A stretch of 64,000 nucleotides of DNA from JBCBDX01 sp039822005 (GCA_039822005.1 JBCBMZ010000001.1:248001-312000), one strand, 5' to 3'; shown: positions 26,666 through 35,283, counted from the stretch's first letter. Notes: generated by a model not told the origin, from the letters alone. Numbers and translations: made by a program.

Positions 26666-27007
26666 GTTCGTCATAACCAGCGAGGACCCGGGCGTACCTT
26701 CGCGCTCCGCTTTCTTCTTGGCGTCCTCTACTTCATAGCGAAGTTCATCGGCTTGCCGTTTGAACTGCCGTTCTAATTTGCGGTGCTTGCCCTGGGCAAA
26801 CCAAGTGGCAACACCACCTAGAACAATGCCGATAGCCATCGCAGAAAAAAGCCAGACAAACATGGGCGCAGACCACGTCATCGCCGGGTTACCCGGATTA
26901 ATAATGTCGAGACTGATCGGCACACTCGCACGGTTTGCCACTGCAAGGGAAACCAAGGCAATCGCAACCGGGATCGTGAAAAAGACGAGAACAATACGCC
27001 GCAGCAT
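26663..27007 (-). CDS. LapA domain protein (DUF1049, YciS-like)
   Basis: A 114-residue inner-membrane protein with two hydrophobic spans (about residues 5-25 and 48-70) and a charged, probably coiled-coil tail (HRKLERQFKRQADELRYEVEDAKKKAE). This matches the LapA/YciS family, whose E. coli member takes part in LPS assembly control with LapB. It lies 10 bases after ihfB on the same strand, an arrangement also seen in other proteobacteria. The LPS export genes lptC-lptA-lptB start 1.4 kb away on the other strand. Its function here is inferred from the family only. Confidence 0.8.
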   Translation of the reverse strand: MLRRIVLVFFTIPVAIALVSLAVANRASVPISLDIINPGNPAMTWSAPMFVWLFSAMAIGIVLGGVATWFAQGKHRKLERQFKRQADELRYEVEDAKKKAEREGTPGSSLVMTN

Positions 27008-27017
27008 GTGTGTTTCC

Positions 27018-27302
27018 CTAATTATTGGCGTTCAAGCGGTCACGCAGTTCTTTACCCGTTTTGAAAAATGGAACCCATTTCTCGTCAACAGAAACCTTTT
27101 CGCCGGTTCGCGGGTTGCGCCCTTCCCGGGCCGGGCGCTCTTTGATTGAAAAAGCGCCAAAACCCCTCAGCTCGACCCGCTTGCCTTCCGACATGGCTTT
27201 TGTGATCTCTTCGAGCACGGAATTGACGATATTTTCCACATCGCGATGGTAAAGGTGCGGATTGCGATTGGCGACAATTTGAACAAGCTCGGATTTAATC
27301 AT
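27018..27302 (-). CDS. ihfB: integration host factor subunit beta
   Basis: A 94-residue HU/IHF family protein. It starts MIKSELVQIVANRNPHLYHRDVE and carries GFGAFSIKERPAREGRNPRTGE, with the beta-arm and intercalating Pro typical of IHF. The longer first helices and the HLYHRDVE segment indicate the beta subunit rather than HU. IHF bends DNA at sigma-54 promoters, recombination sites and origins. The gene lies 12 bases after sppA and 10 before lapA, so it belongs to the sppA-ihfB-lapA transcript common in Rhizobiales. Confidence 0.94.
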   Translation of the reverse strand: MIKSELVQIVANRNPHLYHRDVENIVNSVLEEITKAMSEGKRVELRGFGAFSIKERPAREGRNPRTGEKVSVDEKWVPFFKTGKELRDRLNANN

Positions 27303-27314
27303 CAGGAAGCCCCG

Positions 27315-28268
27315 TTAGTTGCTCCCAACGTGCCAAATGGACAATAGCCCGTCAAGGAACACTCGCTCCTGAAAACGCGCCGCGGCGCCCGCTTGGTCGG
27401 CAATACCAAGCATTTCAAGCGTCGCCTGCAACAGGAAGTTGGTAGAACTGGTACTATCGGGTCTGTAAACGACAAGATCGAGATCTTCATCGACGCCTTG
27501 TTCCGTTAGCCATGTGCGCGCAGTGTCCAATCCGCCCAACTCATCGACCAAGCCCAGTTCGAGCGCTTGACGGCCGGTAAAGACAGAGCCATCGGCCAAG
27601 CGAGTAATGGTTGCCGTATCAAAACCACGCCGTTCTGCAACAAGTGCCTTAAACCAATCGAACGTGTCCAGTATCATCGCGCGGATACCTTCTTCGGCGC
27701 CAGGAGGTGGCGTGCCAAAGTAATTCGGCTCAGCCTTCTTCGGGCTCGATTTGATCGAGCGCATCTCAATGCCCCAATCCTCCAACAGCCCATCCACATT
27801 CGGGTACTGGAAAATTACCCCAATTGAACCGACGATGGAATTTTTGCGGGCAACAATGTGATCGGATGCGACGGAAATCATATATCCGGCGGACGCGGCC
27901 AAATCTTCGACTTGAGATACTGTCGGTTTTTCTTCTGCGACCTCGCGAATGAGTTCGTAAATGGCTTCGCCACCGGTCGTGGTGCCACCAGGTGAATCGA
28001 CCGAGATAATTACCCCTTTGACACGTGGAGATGATTTGATTTCATCGAGCCGCTGCAACAAATCGCGGTCGCTGGAAATCGTGCCACTAACTTTAATGTG
28101 AGCCACATGATCGCGCGCTTTTTCCCCGAAGCTGGTTGGACCCAGCGCCAACAACGTCAGGAATATGACGGCAAGCACAGCGGCAGAAAGCGCCAGTACC
28201 CGCCAAAAACCAAGCCTTCGCCGCAAACGTTGCCTGTCTATCAAGTCGTCGATACGCACGCCGTCCAT
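27315..28268 (-). CDS. sppA: signal peptide peptidase SppA (short form, protease IV family)
   Basis: A 317-residue membrane-anchored serine protease of family S49 that degrades cleaved signal peptides. One transmembrane span is near residues 25-45. The catalytic Ser is in DLAASAGYMIS, and the Lys general base is in VARKNSIVGSIGV. The length is that of the short, single-domain form. ATG 28268 has GGAGAG 7 bases upstream; a TTG five codons earlier is in frame but less likely. It leads the operon with ihfB and lapA and is divergent from lptC. Confidence 0.92.
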   Translation of the reverse strand: MDGVRIDDLIDRQRLRRRLGFWRVLALSAAVLAVIFLTLLALGPTSFGEKARDHVAHIKVSGTISSDRDLLQRLDEIKSSPRVKGVIISVDSPGGTTTGGEAIYELIREVAEEKPTVSQVEDLAASAGYMISVASDHIVARKNSIVGSIGVIFQYPNVDGLLEDWGIEMRSIKSSPKKAEPNYFGTPPPGAEEGIRAMILDTFDWFKALVAERRGFDTATITRLADGSVFTGRQALELGLVDELGGLDTARTWLTEQGVDEDLDLVVYRPDSTSSTNFLLQATLEMLGIADQAGAAARFQERVFLDGLLSIWHVGSN

Positions 28269-28378
28269 CAAAAATCTCTCCAATCAAAACTGTTTATGTT
28301 CGTTGCGAAAAAAAATCACCACAATTAAGGCGTTGGGATAAATTTATGCCGTAGTCTTGCAAGTCAATGTGACTGGAA

Positions 28379-29056
28379 ATGGCGAACGCTTTGGAAAACC
28401 CGATTTTACAGGCAAAACGTGATGCCGCCTACCTGTTGGCGCAACAGCATTCTGCCTTAATTGGCATTTTGCGCGTTGCCGTGCCGGCCATGGCGATCGC
28501 CTTGTCCTTTGCTTTGGTATTGGCGCTTGTCATGCTTCGGCCGGGCGCCATTGCCGTTGTTTCGGGCGTGCAACTGGAGAAACTGACTATCGACAATGGC
28601 AATCTGGTGATGTCCAACCCGCGATTGGAGGGTATTGCCGATGGTGACCGGCCTTACATCGTTGAGGCGGAACGTGCCGTTCAAGCCGGACCCACCGCCG
28701 ATATGATTGAACTGGAGAAAATCACCGCCGAAGTTGAGATGGATCAGGATTTGACCGGTACTTTAAAGGCCGCTTCGGGCACATTTGAACGCGAGGCTAA
28801 TCGGCTGCGGTTGACTGAGGAGTCGGTTTTTACCCGTTCTGATGGTATTGAAGCTGTCTTTCAGAGTGCCGACATTGAGATCGATAGTGGTAGTCTGACG
28901 TCAGATGAACCGGTCAAGGTTCTGCAATATGGGCATCAGATCACTGCCGGCTCAGCATCATTTACGGAAAATGGCAAACGGTTGGTTTTTGGAGACGGCG
29001 TAAGAGTGACCATAGAGCCGTCGCAAGAGGCCGACACCACAGGAGCGACACAATGA
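28379..29056 (+). CDS. lptC: LPS export ABC transporter periplasmic protein LptC
   Basis: A 225-residue bitopic protein. A single membrane anchor lies near residues 28-52 (LRVAVPAMAIALSFALVLAL). The periplasmic part has the beta-jellyroll pattern of LptC (GVQLEKLTIDNGNLVMSNPR, AASGTFEREANRLRL). It carries LPS from LptBFG to LptA. The next gene starts within the stop (ATGA), and the order lptC-lptA-lptB-rpoN is conserved across proteobacteria. LptF and LptG are not in the window. Confidence 0.9.
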   Translation: MANALENPILQAKRDAAYLLAQQHSALIGILRVAVPAMAIALSFALVLALVMLRPGAIAVVSGVQLEKLTIDNGNLVMSNPRLEGIADGDRPYIVEAERAVQAGPTADMIELEKITAEVEMDQDLTGTLKAASGTFEREANRLRLTEESVFTRSDGIEAVFQSADIEIDSGSLTSDEPVKVLQYGHQITAGSASFTENGKRLVFGDGVRVTIEPSQEADTTGATQ

Positions 29057-29607
29057 CCAAATGGATATTGAACAAACGGATATCGCGCAGCTTTCTGTTC
29101 GCCTTGGCGACCGGCGTTTTGACAATTGGTTCGCTGGCTCAAGATGGAACAGGGTTTTCTTTGTCAGGAAGTCAACCGGTTCAAATCGATGGTGACCGTT
29201 TGGAAGTCCTTGAAGATCAAGGCCGCGCTGTTTTCGATGGCAACGTCAAAATTGTTCAGGGTGACACCATTGTAAGGGCCGGCAAGCTGGTCATCCACTA
29301 TGTTTCCGCGGGCGCGGCAGATTCAGCAGTGCCAGGCGCGTCGGCGATTGACCGATTGGTTGCGTCCGGCGGTGTGAACATCCAGCGCGGCGGCCAGATT
29401 GCCACCGGTGATACGGGTACGTTTGATATGGCCACTGAAGTTTTTACGCTGACCGGAAAACGCGTCACTTTGTCGGACAATGGCAATTTGGCAACGGGTT
29501 GCACATTGGTTGTTACCATGAAGGACAGCCGCTCGCGACTTGAAGGGTGTGGGAATGAGAGCACAAGACCCACCGTGCTTATCCAACCGCGCCAAGAGAC
29601 CAATTGA
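29053..29607 (+). CDS. lptA: LPS transport periplasmic protein LptA
   Basis: A 184-residue secreted protein with an N-terminal signal sequence (about residues 1-30, ending near GSLAQDG). The OstA/LptA jellyroll repeats follow: VQIDGDRLEVLEDQGRAVFD, GNVKIVQGDTIVRAGKLVI and SGGVNIQRGGQIATGDTGTF. LptA forms the periplasmic bridge for LPS from LptC to LptD. Its start overlaps lptC by 4 bases, and lptB begins 6 bases after its stop. Confidence 0.92.
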   Translation: MTKWILNKRISRSFLFALATGVLTIGSLAQDGTGFSLSGSQPVQIDGDRLEVLEDQGRAVFDGNVKIVQGDTIVRAGKLVIHYVSAGAADSAVPGASAIDRLVASGGVNIQRGGQIATGDTGTFDMATEVFTLTGKRVTLSDNGNLATGCTLVVTMKDSRSRLEGCGNESTRPTVLIQPRQETN

Positions 29608-29613
29608 TTGGCG

Positions 29614-30417
29614 ATGTTGCAACGGCTCCGCGACAAGCTGCGCCCTGAGGACAGCACCCTTTCCGGAAACGACCCGCTTGCCGGGCGCGATTTGACCGGG
29701 ACGCTGATCGCACGCGGCCTTACAAAGAGTTATCGCGGTCGCCGCGTGGTGGACGGGGCGAGCATGGCCGTGCGTGCCGGGCAGATTGTGGGGCTGCTCG
29801 GTCCCAATGGTGCAGGCAAAACCACAAGTTTTTATATGGTCACTGGGCTTGTGCCTGTTGATGAGGGCCAAATCCTCATTGACGGGCGCGATGTCACCCA
29901 GATGCCAATGTATCAGCGCGCCCGTTTGGGTATTGGATATTTACCCCAGGAAGCTTCCATCTTTCGGGGCTTGAGCGTTGAAAAAAACATCCTTGCGGTG
30001 CTTGAAGTCGTTGAGAAGGACCGCAAGCTGCGCCGCTACAAGCTCGACGCACTGCTTGACGAATTTTCCATCGCCCACTTGCGGAAGTCGCCGTCAATTT
30101 CCCTGTCCGGCGGTGAAAGAAGACGCTGTGAAATTGCTCGCGCACTGGCGGCCGACCCGTCCTTTATGTTGCTCGACGAACCTTTTGCCGGCGTTGACCC
30201 GATCGCCGTGTCAGACATTCAAGGGCTGGTGCGCCAGTTGAAAGAGCGCGGGATCGGCGTTCTGATCACCGACCACAACGTGCGCGAGACCCTCGGATTG
30301 GTCGATCGTGCCTATATTATCCATGCCGGAAAGGTGCTGACGACCGGCAAGCCGGACGAAATTGTTAACAATCCGGAAGTGCGCCGTTTCTATTTGGGTG
30401 ACCATTTCCGCCTTTAA
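29614..30417 (+). CDS. lptB: LPS export ABC transporter ATP-binding protein LptB
   Basis: A 267-residue ATPase that powers LPS extraction with LptFG. Walker A is GPNGAGKTT (near residue 66), with the LptB-type Q-loop YLPQEASIFRGLSVEKNI. The signature is SLSGGERRR, Walker B is FMLLDEPFAGVDPIA and the H-loop is ITDHNVRETL. The tail RFYLGDHFRL matches LptB. ATG 29614 is used; a TTG two codons earlier directly abuts the lptA stop. The N-terminus is about 25 residues longer than in E. coli LptB, as is usual in Rhizobiales. Confidence 0.95.
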   Translation: MLQRLRDKLRPEDSTLSGNDPLAGRDLTGTLIARGLTKSYRGRRVVDGASMAVRAGQIVGLLGPNGAGKTTSFYMVTGLVPVDEGQILIDGRDVTQMPMYQRARLGIGYLPQEASIFRGLSVEKNILAVLEVVEKDRKLRRYKLDALLDEFSIAHLRKSPSISLSGGERRRCEIARALAADPSFMLLDEPFAGVDPIAVSDIQGLVRQLKERGIGVLITDHNVRETLGLVDRAYIIHAGKVLTTGKPDEIVNNPEVRRFYLGDHFRL

Positions 30418-30470
30418 ACGACTTTGGCACTCGAATTAGCAAAGTTTTCCAGCTAAGAGCCTTGCAAGTA

Positions 30471-30489
30471 TCGGGCCAGTTTTGCCCGA
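30471..30489 (+). repeat. small hairpin in the rpoN leader
   Basis: TCGGGC (30471-30476) and GCCCGA (30484-30489) form a perfect 6-bp stem with a 7-nt loop in the 94-bp gap between lptB and rpoN. It ends 22 bases before the rpoN ATG and 11 before its ribosome site. No T run follows, so it is more likely an RNA-processing or translation-tuning element than a terminator. Confidence 0.4.
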
Positions 30490-30511
30490 ATGTGTACCTT
30501 ATGGAGGCGAA

Positions 30512-32044
30512 ATGGCGTTAAGCGCCCGGCTCAATCTGCGTCAATCGCAATCGATGACGATGACGCCACAATTGTTGCAGTCAATCAAGCTGCTTCAATT
30601 GACCCATATTGAGTTGCAAAAGTTTATCGGCGAAGAAGTGGAACGCAATCCACTTCTTACCCAAGAGGAAGTGCCACGATCTGAACGCGGCGCATTGGCT
30701 ACATCTGGCGAGGAATCGGTACAGCCGCGTGATCAGGATGTTGCCGTTACCATCGTGAGTGGACAGGTGGACAGCGCAAACAGCGCCACGCCCCTTGAAA
30801 ATGTGTACCCCGACGAAGCCAAGGACGAAGGTACGAACTTGGGCTTAAGCGCGAAATCAGTTGGCGGCAAAGACAGCCAGCTTGCGTCTGGCGGTGACGC
30901 TGAAATTGCAGCCATCGAAGATATCACCGCCAATCCGGTGACGTTGCGCGATCATGTGGCCGATCAGATTGCTTCCCTTGGACTGTCTTCCGCCAAGTCG
31001 TTGATCGCCGCCGAAATTGCCGATCTAATCGATGAGCGCGGTTTTGTGGAATTGGACACCAGCGCTATGGCCGAGCGTCTTGGCTGCGTTGAAAATGACG
31101 TCGAAAACGTACTTCTTGAGCTGCAGTCAATCGAGCCGCCGGGCCTGTTCGCGCGCAATTTGGCTGAAAGCCTTGCTCTACAAGCGCAGTGGGCTGGCCG
31201 TCTTGATCCCGCCATGGCGATCGTTCTGGAGAATTTGGAGTTGCTTGCAGTGCGCGATTTCAAAGCTCTTAAACGCCTGTCCGGACTTGATGAGACCGAC
31301 CTTTTTGATATTCTCAATGAAATCAAGGCAATGTCGCCTCACCCGGGCCGGACATTTGAGGATGAACCCACCGTTGGGGTGGTACACGATGTAACCGTTT
31401 CCGTTGCCGACGACGGTGGATGGCGCGTGGAGCTCAATCCGGATGCTTTACCGCGGGTATTGGTCGATCGGGACTATCACACCATTTTGTCGCGTGACGC
31501 GCGCACCGACGATGAAAAGAAGTTCGTATCCCAGTGCTTTGCCGATGCCACATGGCTGGAGCGTAGCCTTGATCAGCGCGCTTCCACGATCTTGAAAGTG
31601 GCCAGTGAAATCGTGAAACGACAGGACGGTTTTCTGACCGGGGGCGTCCAAGGTCTCAAGCCTATGACCATGCGCACGATCGCGGACGCCATTGATATGC
31701 ATGAATCAACGGTGAGCCGTGTTGTTGCGAACAAATATATTCTCACCCAACGCGGCTTGTTTGAGTTCAGATATTTTTTCACCGCATCGATTGGTTCATC
31801 CACAGTGGATGGCGATGATCATTCATCAGAAACCGTTCGCCAGCGTATCCGTCAGATGGTGGATGCAGAAACCGCCAATGCAATTCTGTCCGACGACGCG
31901 ATTGCCGATGCGCTTAAAGCGGAGGGGATGGACATTGCGCGTCGCACGGTCGCGAAATATCGAGACCTTTTGCACATTCCATCATCAGTTCAGCGACGCC
32001 GCGAGAAACGGGCGCTGGCCAATGCGCAGCTGGTGGACGTTTGA
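30512..32044 (+). CDS. rpoN: RNA polymerase sigma-54 factor
   Basis: A 510-residue sigma-54. Region I is Gln/Leu-rich (RQSQSMTMTPQLLQSIKLLQ), region II is acidic and variable (about residues 60-140), and region III holds the core-binding and HTH domains. The RpoN box ARRTVAKYR is at 476-484 and contacts the -24 element. ATG 30512 is supported by GGAGG 4-5 bases upstream. It directs nitrogen-regulated and other enhancer-dependent promoters. The downstream genes hpf and ptsN keep the classic rpoN-linked order. A sigma-54-like motif before rpoN has the wrong spacing and is not claimed. Confidence 0.96.
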   Translation: MALSARLNLRQSQSMTMTPQLLQSIKLLQLTHIELQKFIGEEVERNPLLTQEEVPRSERGALATSGEESVQPRDQDVAVTIVSGQVDSANSATPLENVYPDEAKDEGTNLGLSAKSVGGKDSQLASGGDAEIAAIEDITANPVTLRDHVADQIASLGLSSAKSLIAAEIADLIDERGFVELDTSAMAERLGCVENDVENVLLELQSIEPPGLFARNLAESLALQAQWAGRLDPAMAIVLENLELLAVRDFKALKRLSGLDETDLFDILNEIKAMSPHPGRTFEDEPTVGVVHDVTVSVADDGGWRVELNPDALPRVLVDRDYHTILSRDARTDDEKKFVSQCFADATWLERSLDQRASTILKVASEIVKRQDGFLTGGVQGLKPMTMRTIADAIDMHESTVSRVVANKYILTQRGLFEFRYFFTASIGSSTVDGDDHSSETVRQRIRQMVDAETANAILSDDAIADALKAEGMDIARRTVAKYRDLLHIPSSVQRRREKRALANAQLVDV

Positions 32045-32154
32045 CATGAAAAAACTGCGATCCACCCCTTGATGGCTTTTCATCGGCCCGCAATTGGCGC
32101 AAACTTTCATCCCACCTAACCGGTGGCGGGTAAAAAACAGTTTGAGGAGTGGAA

Positions 32155-32742
32155 ATGACGTTACGTGTATCGGGAAAACACATGGAAATCGGCGATGCGT
32201 TTCGGGCCCGCATTGAGGATCGTGTGGATGAAGCGCTTGGCAAATATTTTCAAGGCGGAGCAAACGGACACGTAACAGTTGAAAAGTCTAAGGCTGGATT
32301 CACCACTGATTGCGTCATGCATCTGGATAGTGGCGTGATGTTGCAGGCGACAGGCGAAGCCCAAGATCCGCAAGCAAGCTTTGAAGCAGCTGCGGAACGC
32401 ATCGAAAAGCGCCTGCGTCGCTACAAAAGGCGGCTGAAAAACCACCACACAGATGAAGCTGCAGCCCGCGTAGAGCAATATGCGTACCGGGTTCTGGAAG
32501 CTCTGCCGGAAGAGGCAGAAGAAGATGAGGAGCCTGAACAGCAGCAGGACTTTGCACCGGTTGTGGTCGCCGAGACGCGCATGAACCTTGCAACAGTGCC
32601 GGTGGCGACGGCGGTTTTGCGGCTAGACCTACAAGATAACCCGGTATATGTGTTCCGGAACGCAGCGAGCGGTGCGGTCAACCTTGTGTATCGCAGAGCC
32701 GACGGCAATGTCGGCTGGATCGACCCCGCTTCGTTGGAATGA
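32155..32742 (+). CDS. hpf: ribosome hibernation-promoting factor, long form
   Basis: A 195-residue protein. The N-terminal ribosome-binding domain (about 1-110; LRVSGKHMEIGDAFRARIEDRV) is followed by an acidic linker and a C-terminal dimerisation domain (about 140-193; ENPVYVFRNAASG-like, here DNPVYVFRNAASGAVNLVYR). The long form dimerises 70S ribosomes into inactive 100S particles. ATG 32155 has GAGGAG just upstream; an in-frame GTG at 32149 lies inside that site. The 110-bp gap after rpoN holds a short CCACC/GGTGG hairpin at 32112-32126 and may contain a promoter. Confidence 0.93.
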   Translation: MTLRVSGKHMEIGDAFRARIEDRVDEALGKYFQGGANGHVTVEKSKAGFTTDCVMHLDSGVMLQATGEAQDPQASFEAAAERIEKRLRRYKRRLKNHHTDEAAARVEQYAYRVLEALPEEAEEDEEPEQQQDFAPVVVAETRMNLATVPVATAVLRLDLQDNPVYVFRNAASGAVNLVYRRADGNVGWIDPASLE

Positions 32743-32794
32743 TCTCCGATTGATGCCGGGGATGTATTGAAGTGAATATCTTAGTGGAAGATCC

Positions 32795-33259
32795 ATGGAT
32801 CTGGCGACATTTCTCGACCGGCAAAGTGTCCTTGTTGATTTGGAGGTGCCCTCCAAAAAGCAATTGCTGCAAGCACTTGCCGATCATGTGGGTGAAACAA
32901 AGCTTCTGGATCAACGTGAAGTTTTCAACACTGTCTTTCAGCGTGAAAAACTGGGCTCCACCGGTGTCGGCGGGGGTGTTGCCATACCACACGGCAAATT
33001 TCAGTCGCTCGACCGGATCGTAGGCTATTTGGCCAAATTGCGCACGCCCATTGAATTTGACGCGCTTGATGATGCGCCGGTCGACTTGGTTTTTCTGTTA
33101 TTGGCGCCCGAAGATGCTGGTGCAGATCATTTGAAAGCGCTATCACGCATCGCCCGGGTTTTGCGTGATCCTGGCCGTGTCACGCAAATTCGAGCGTCAT
33201 CCGACGCTGGCACGATCTACGAATTGCTGACCGAAGCGCCGACGTCAAACGCCGCCTGA
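32795..33259 (+). CDS. ptsN: nitrogen PTS EIIA component PtsN (EIIA-Ntr)
   Basis: A 154-residue PTS_EIIA_2 domain protein. The phospho-accepting His is H66 in GGGVAIPHGKF. LLAPEDAGADHLKALSRIARVLRD is the family core. EIIA-Ntr is phosphorylated through PtsP and NPr and regulates potassium transport, carbon-nitrogen balance and, in rhizobia, ABC transporters. It does not import sugars itself. It closes the lptC-to-ptsN run and is convergent with the galactoside ABC ATPase gene, with 9 bases between stops. Confidence 0.95.
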   Translation: MDLATFLDRQSVLVDLEVPSKKQLLQALADHVGETKLLDQREVFNTVFQREKLGSTGVGGGVAIPHGKFQSLDRIVGYLAKLRTPIEFDALDDAPVDLVFLLLAPEDAGADHLKALSRIARVLRDPGRVTQIRASSDAGTIYELLTEAPTSNAA

Positions 33260-33268
33260 CATCTCAGA

Positions 33269-34351
33269 TTATCGGATCCGCAAGTTCGTTTGCGGATCAA
33301 ACAGGAACGCTCGATTTGGATCAAATGCGGCTTTGTAGGCTGAATTGAACTTCAGTCCGTGGCCTTCCGGCAATGCGATGGTCAGTGGAGCTTCGCTGTC
33401 AGCGCCATGATAGCCGTAGGCGACGCCGCCCAAATCTTCGATCACGTCGACCAAGATGTCCATTTTGGCGGTACCGGTGGATGAAAAATGTTCCGGCCGG
33501 ATACCAAGGATCACCTTGTCGCCTTTGGACAGTTTGGTTTTACAAGGTACCTGTGCCGCCGCACCGCCAAATTCCGAAAGTATCACTTTCGCATTCCCCT
33601 TTGCGTAGGAAGAGACTTCGGCGTCAAGGAAGTTCATTTTTGGTGAGCCGATAAAACCCGCCACAAACTGGTTGTCCGGGTTGTTGTAGAGTTCGAGCGG
33701 CGCGCCGACCTGCTCAATCTTGCCGGCGCGCAGAACGACAATTTTGTCAGCAAGCGTCATGGCTTCCACTTGGTCGTGCGTCACATAGATCATGGTCGCA
33801 CCGAGGTCATTGTGCAGCTTGGCGATTTCCAGACGCATTTGGACGCGCAATTCTGCGTCAAGGTTTGAAAGCGGCTCATCAAAAAGAAACACATCCGGTT
33901 CCCGAACAATGGCACGGCCAATGGCTACACGCTGGCGTTGGCCGCCGGAGAGCGCTTTCGGCTTGCGCTGTAAAAGCTGATCGAGGTGCAAAATGTCGGC
34001 CGCCTTGCGCACCCTCTCATCGATCATGGTTTTCTCAGCACCCGTCATGCGAAGACCAAACCCCATATTTTCTTCAACCGTCATGTGCGGGTACAGCGCA
34101 TAGGATTGGAATACCATGGCAACGCCACGCTCAGCCGGTTCCACGTCGGTCACATCGCGGTTTGCAATCTGGATGGTGCCGGAAGAGGCATCTTCAAGCC
34201 CTGCCACTAGTCGCAAAAGCGTTGACTTGCCGCATCCGGAAGGACCGACAAAAACCGCAAACTCACCCTTGTTGATTTTCAGGTCAACGCCATGGATGAC
34301 GTCGACCTGACCAAAGGACTTTTTAAGCGCATTGAGTTCCACTTCGGCCAT
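33269..34351 (-). CDS. sugar ABC transporter ATP-binding protein (MalK/UgpC family)
   Basis: A 360-residue CUT1-type ATPase. Walker A is GPSGCGKST (36-44), followed by the signature LSGGQRQR, Walker B VFLFDEPLSNLDAELR and the H-loop YVTHDQVEAMTLADK. A C-terminal OB/TOBE domain (about 240-360; ILGIRPEHF) is typical of MalK/UgpC. The expected partners are the binding protein and permeases on the other strand from 35335. ATG 34351 has AGGGAA upstream; a GTG five codons earlier is less likely. It lies 21 bases after iclR and is presumably co-transcribed with it. Confidence 0.9.
   Translation of the reverse strand: MAEVELNALKKSFGQVDVIHGVDLKINKGEFAVFVGPSGCGKSTLLRLVAGLEDASSGTIQIANRDVTDVEPAERGVAMVFQSYALYPHMTVEENMGFGLRMTGAEKTMIDERVRKAADILHLDQLLQRKPKALSGGQRQRVAIGRAIVREPDVFLFDEPLSNLDAELRVQMRLEIAKLHNDLGATMIYVTHDQVEAMTLADKIVVLRAGKIEQVGAPLELYNNPDNQFVAGFIGSPKMNFLDAEVSSYAKGNAKVILSEFGGAAAQVPCKTKLSKGDKVILGIRPEHFSSTGTAKMDILVDVIEDLGGVAYGYHGADSEAPLTIALPEGHGLKFNSAYKAAFDPNRAFLFDPQTNLRIR
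33275..33298. repeat. 9-bp perfect hairpin between convergent ptsN and ABC ATPase genes
   Basis: GATCCGCAA (33275-33283) pairs with TTGCGGATC (33290-33298) around a 6-nt loop. It lies in the last codons of the ATPase gene and just past the ptsN stop, so it could limit read-through from both sides. No T run follows on either strand, so an intrinsic terminator is not certain. Confidence 0.4.
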
Positions 34352-34372
34352 TTCGAGTTCCCTCACATCGTT

Positions 34373-35149
34373 TCAGGCACGCGGCCCTAGTTTAATTCCA
34401 ATATCTGAATTGATCTCATGTGCTGCCTCGATCACTAGCGGAACCCATTGTTCCAATTGCTGGCGAGACACCCGGTAGCTGGGTGCGGTGACGCTTATGC
34501 CACCGACAAAGGATTTGTCGGGCGAATGGATAGGCGCAGCCGCGCAGTGAATGCCGGTTTCATGTTCTTCATCGTCGAATGCGAACCCTCTATCAGCAAT
34601 AATGCCAAGTTCTTCTTCCAAGGCCTGAGCACTCACAATGGTCTTGGGCGTAAAAGCGTGAAAACTCAGACTGTTGACGCGTATCCGCATGTCAACATGT
34701 GGCAGTATTGAAAGCGCCGCCTTGCCGACGCCCGTGCAGTAAGCTGGCGACGCCTTGCCGATTTGACTGTGCATGCGCACGGCTTGGCGTGATTCAACCT
34801 TGTCCAAATACACAACCTCCAGGCCTTCAAGCACACCAAGGTGCACCGTTTCATCAGTTTGCCGGTGAAGTTCGCGCAGATGCGGCTCCGCGATTTCTCG
34901 GAAACGGTTGGAGGCCCAAGCCGCAGAAGCAAATGTTAGCAACCGGTAACCAAGAGCGTAGGAATTGTCAGGATTGGTGCGCACCAGCCCTTCTTTCATC
35001 AGGTTTGAAAGATTGCGATGAAGCGTGCCAGGCGGCTGTCCGATCATGTTGCGAAGGTCTCGGAAACGCACTGGCTGACCAGCGCGCGCAATGGCGTCCA
35101 GCACGGCGATAGCCTTGCCGAGTGTGCCTGTTGACGCACTCTCATCCAT
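34373..35149 (-). CDS. IclR family transcriptional regulator of the galactoside cluster
   Basis: A 258-residue regulator. The N-terminal winged HTH (about 8-70) includes KAIAVLDAIARAGQPVRFRDL and PPGTLHRNLSNLMKEGL. The C-terminal effector domain (about 80-255) has SPAYCTGVGKAALS and GISVTAPSYRVSRQQLEQW, typical of IclR. ATG 35149 is preferred to ATG 35197, because GGAGGAA lies upstream and because a minus-strand promoter at 35199-35227 would start RNA near 35192. The ligand is probably a sugar acid or a galactoside breakdown product, by context. It is divergent from the transporter-catabolic operon. Confidence 0.88.
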   Translation of the reverse strand: MDESASTGTLGKAIAVLDAIARAGQPVRFRDLRNMIGQPPGTLHRNLSNLMKEGLVRTNPDNSYALGYRLLTFASAAWASNRFREIAEPHLRELHRQTDETVHLGVLEGLEVVYLDKVESRQAVRMHSQIGKASPAYCTGVGKAALSILPHVDMRIRVNSLSFHAFTPKTIVSAQALEEELGIIADRGFAFDDEEHETGIHCAAAPIHSPDKSFVGGISVTAPSYRVSRQQLEQWVPLVIEAAHEINSDIGIKLGPRA

Positions 35150-35198
35150 TACAATTTCCTCCCGGGCCACCCTTCTTTTGCGGGTTGACTCAAACATA

Positions 35199-35227
35199 TT
35201 GATAATCCAATAATTTCAAATAGTCAA
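35199..35227 (-). promoter_or_regulatory. predicted sigma-70-type promoter of iclR and the ABC ATPase gene
   Basis: On the minus strand TTGACT (35227-35222) is followed after exactly 17 bases by TATCAA (35204-35199). RNA would start near 35192. This makes ATG 35197 unusable and supports ATG 35149 for iclR. The operator-like palindrome lies just upstream of the -35. Confidence 0.5.
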
Positions 35228-35232
35228 ACGAA

Positions 35233-35249
35233 GTTCCATTATATGGAAC
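35233..35249. promoter_or_regulatory. probable IclR operator (17-bp perfect palindrome)
   Basis: GTTCCATTATATGGAAC has 7-bp perfect arms (GTTCCAT/ATGGAAC) around TAT. Sites of this TTCCA/TGGAA type are known for several IclR-family regulators. It lies in the divergent region between iclR and the binding-protein gene, with its centre at about -49 from the predicted starts on both sides. Confidence 0.6.
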
Positions 35250-35254
35250 AACGC

Positions 35255-35283
35255 TTGACCAATTTGCGTTGGTTCTTGCGCAT
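35255..35283 (+). promoter_or_regulatory. candidate promoter of the galactoside operon
   Basis: TTGACC at 35255-35260 is a good -35 box directly after the palindrome. At the proper distance there is only a poor -10 (GCGCAT at 35278-35283). A strong -35 neighbour to an operator with a weak -10 would fit an activator-dependent promoter, but the exact start is uncertain. Confidence 0.3.

Noticed and set aside
30424..30441. Sigma-54-like -24/-12 promoter upstream of rpoN (TGGCAC ... TTAGC)
   Set aside because: The GG and GC are 11 bases apart instead of 10 and the -12 element is not TTGC, so it would not be expected to work.
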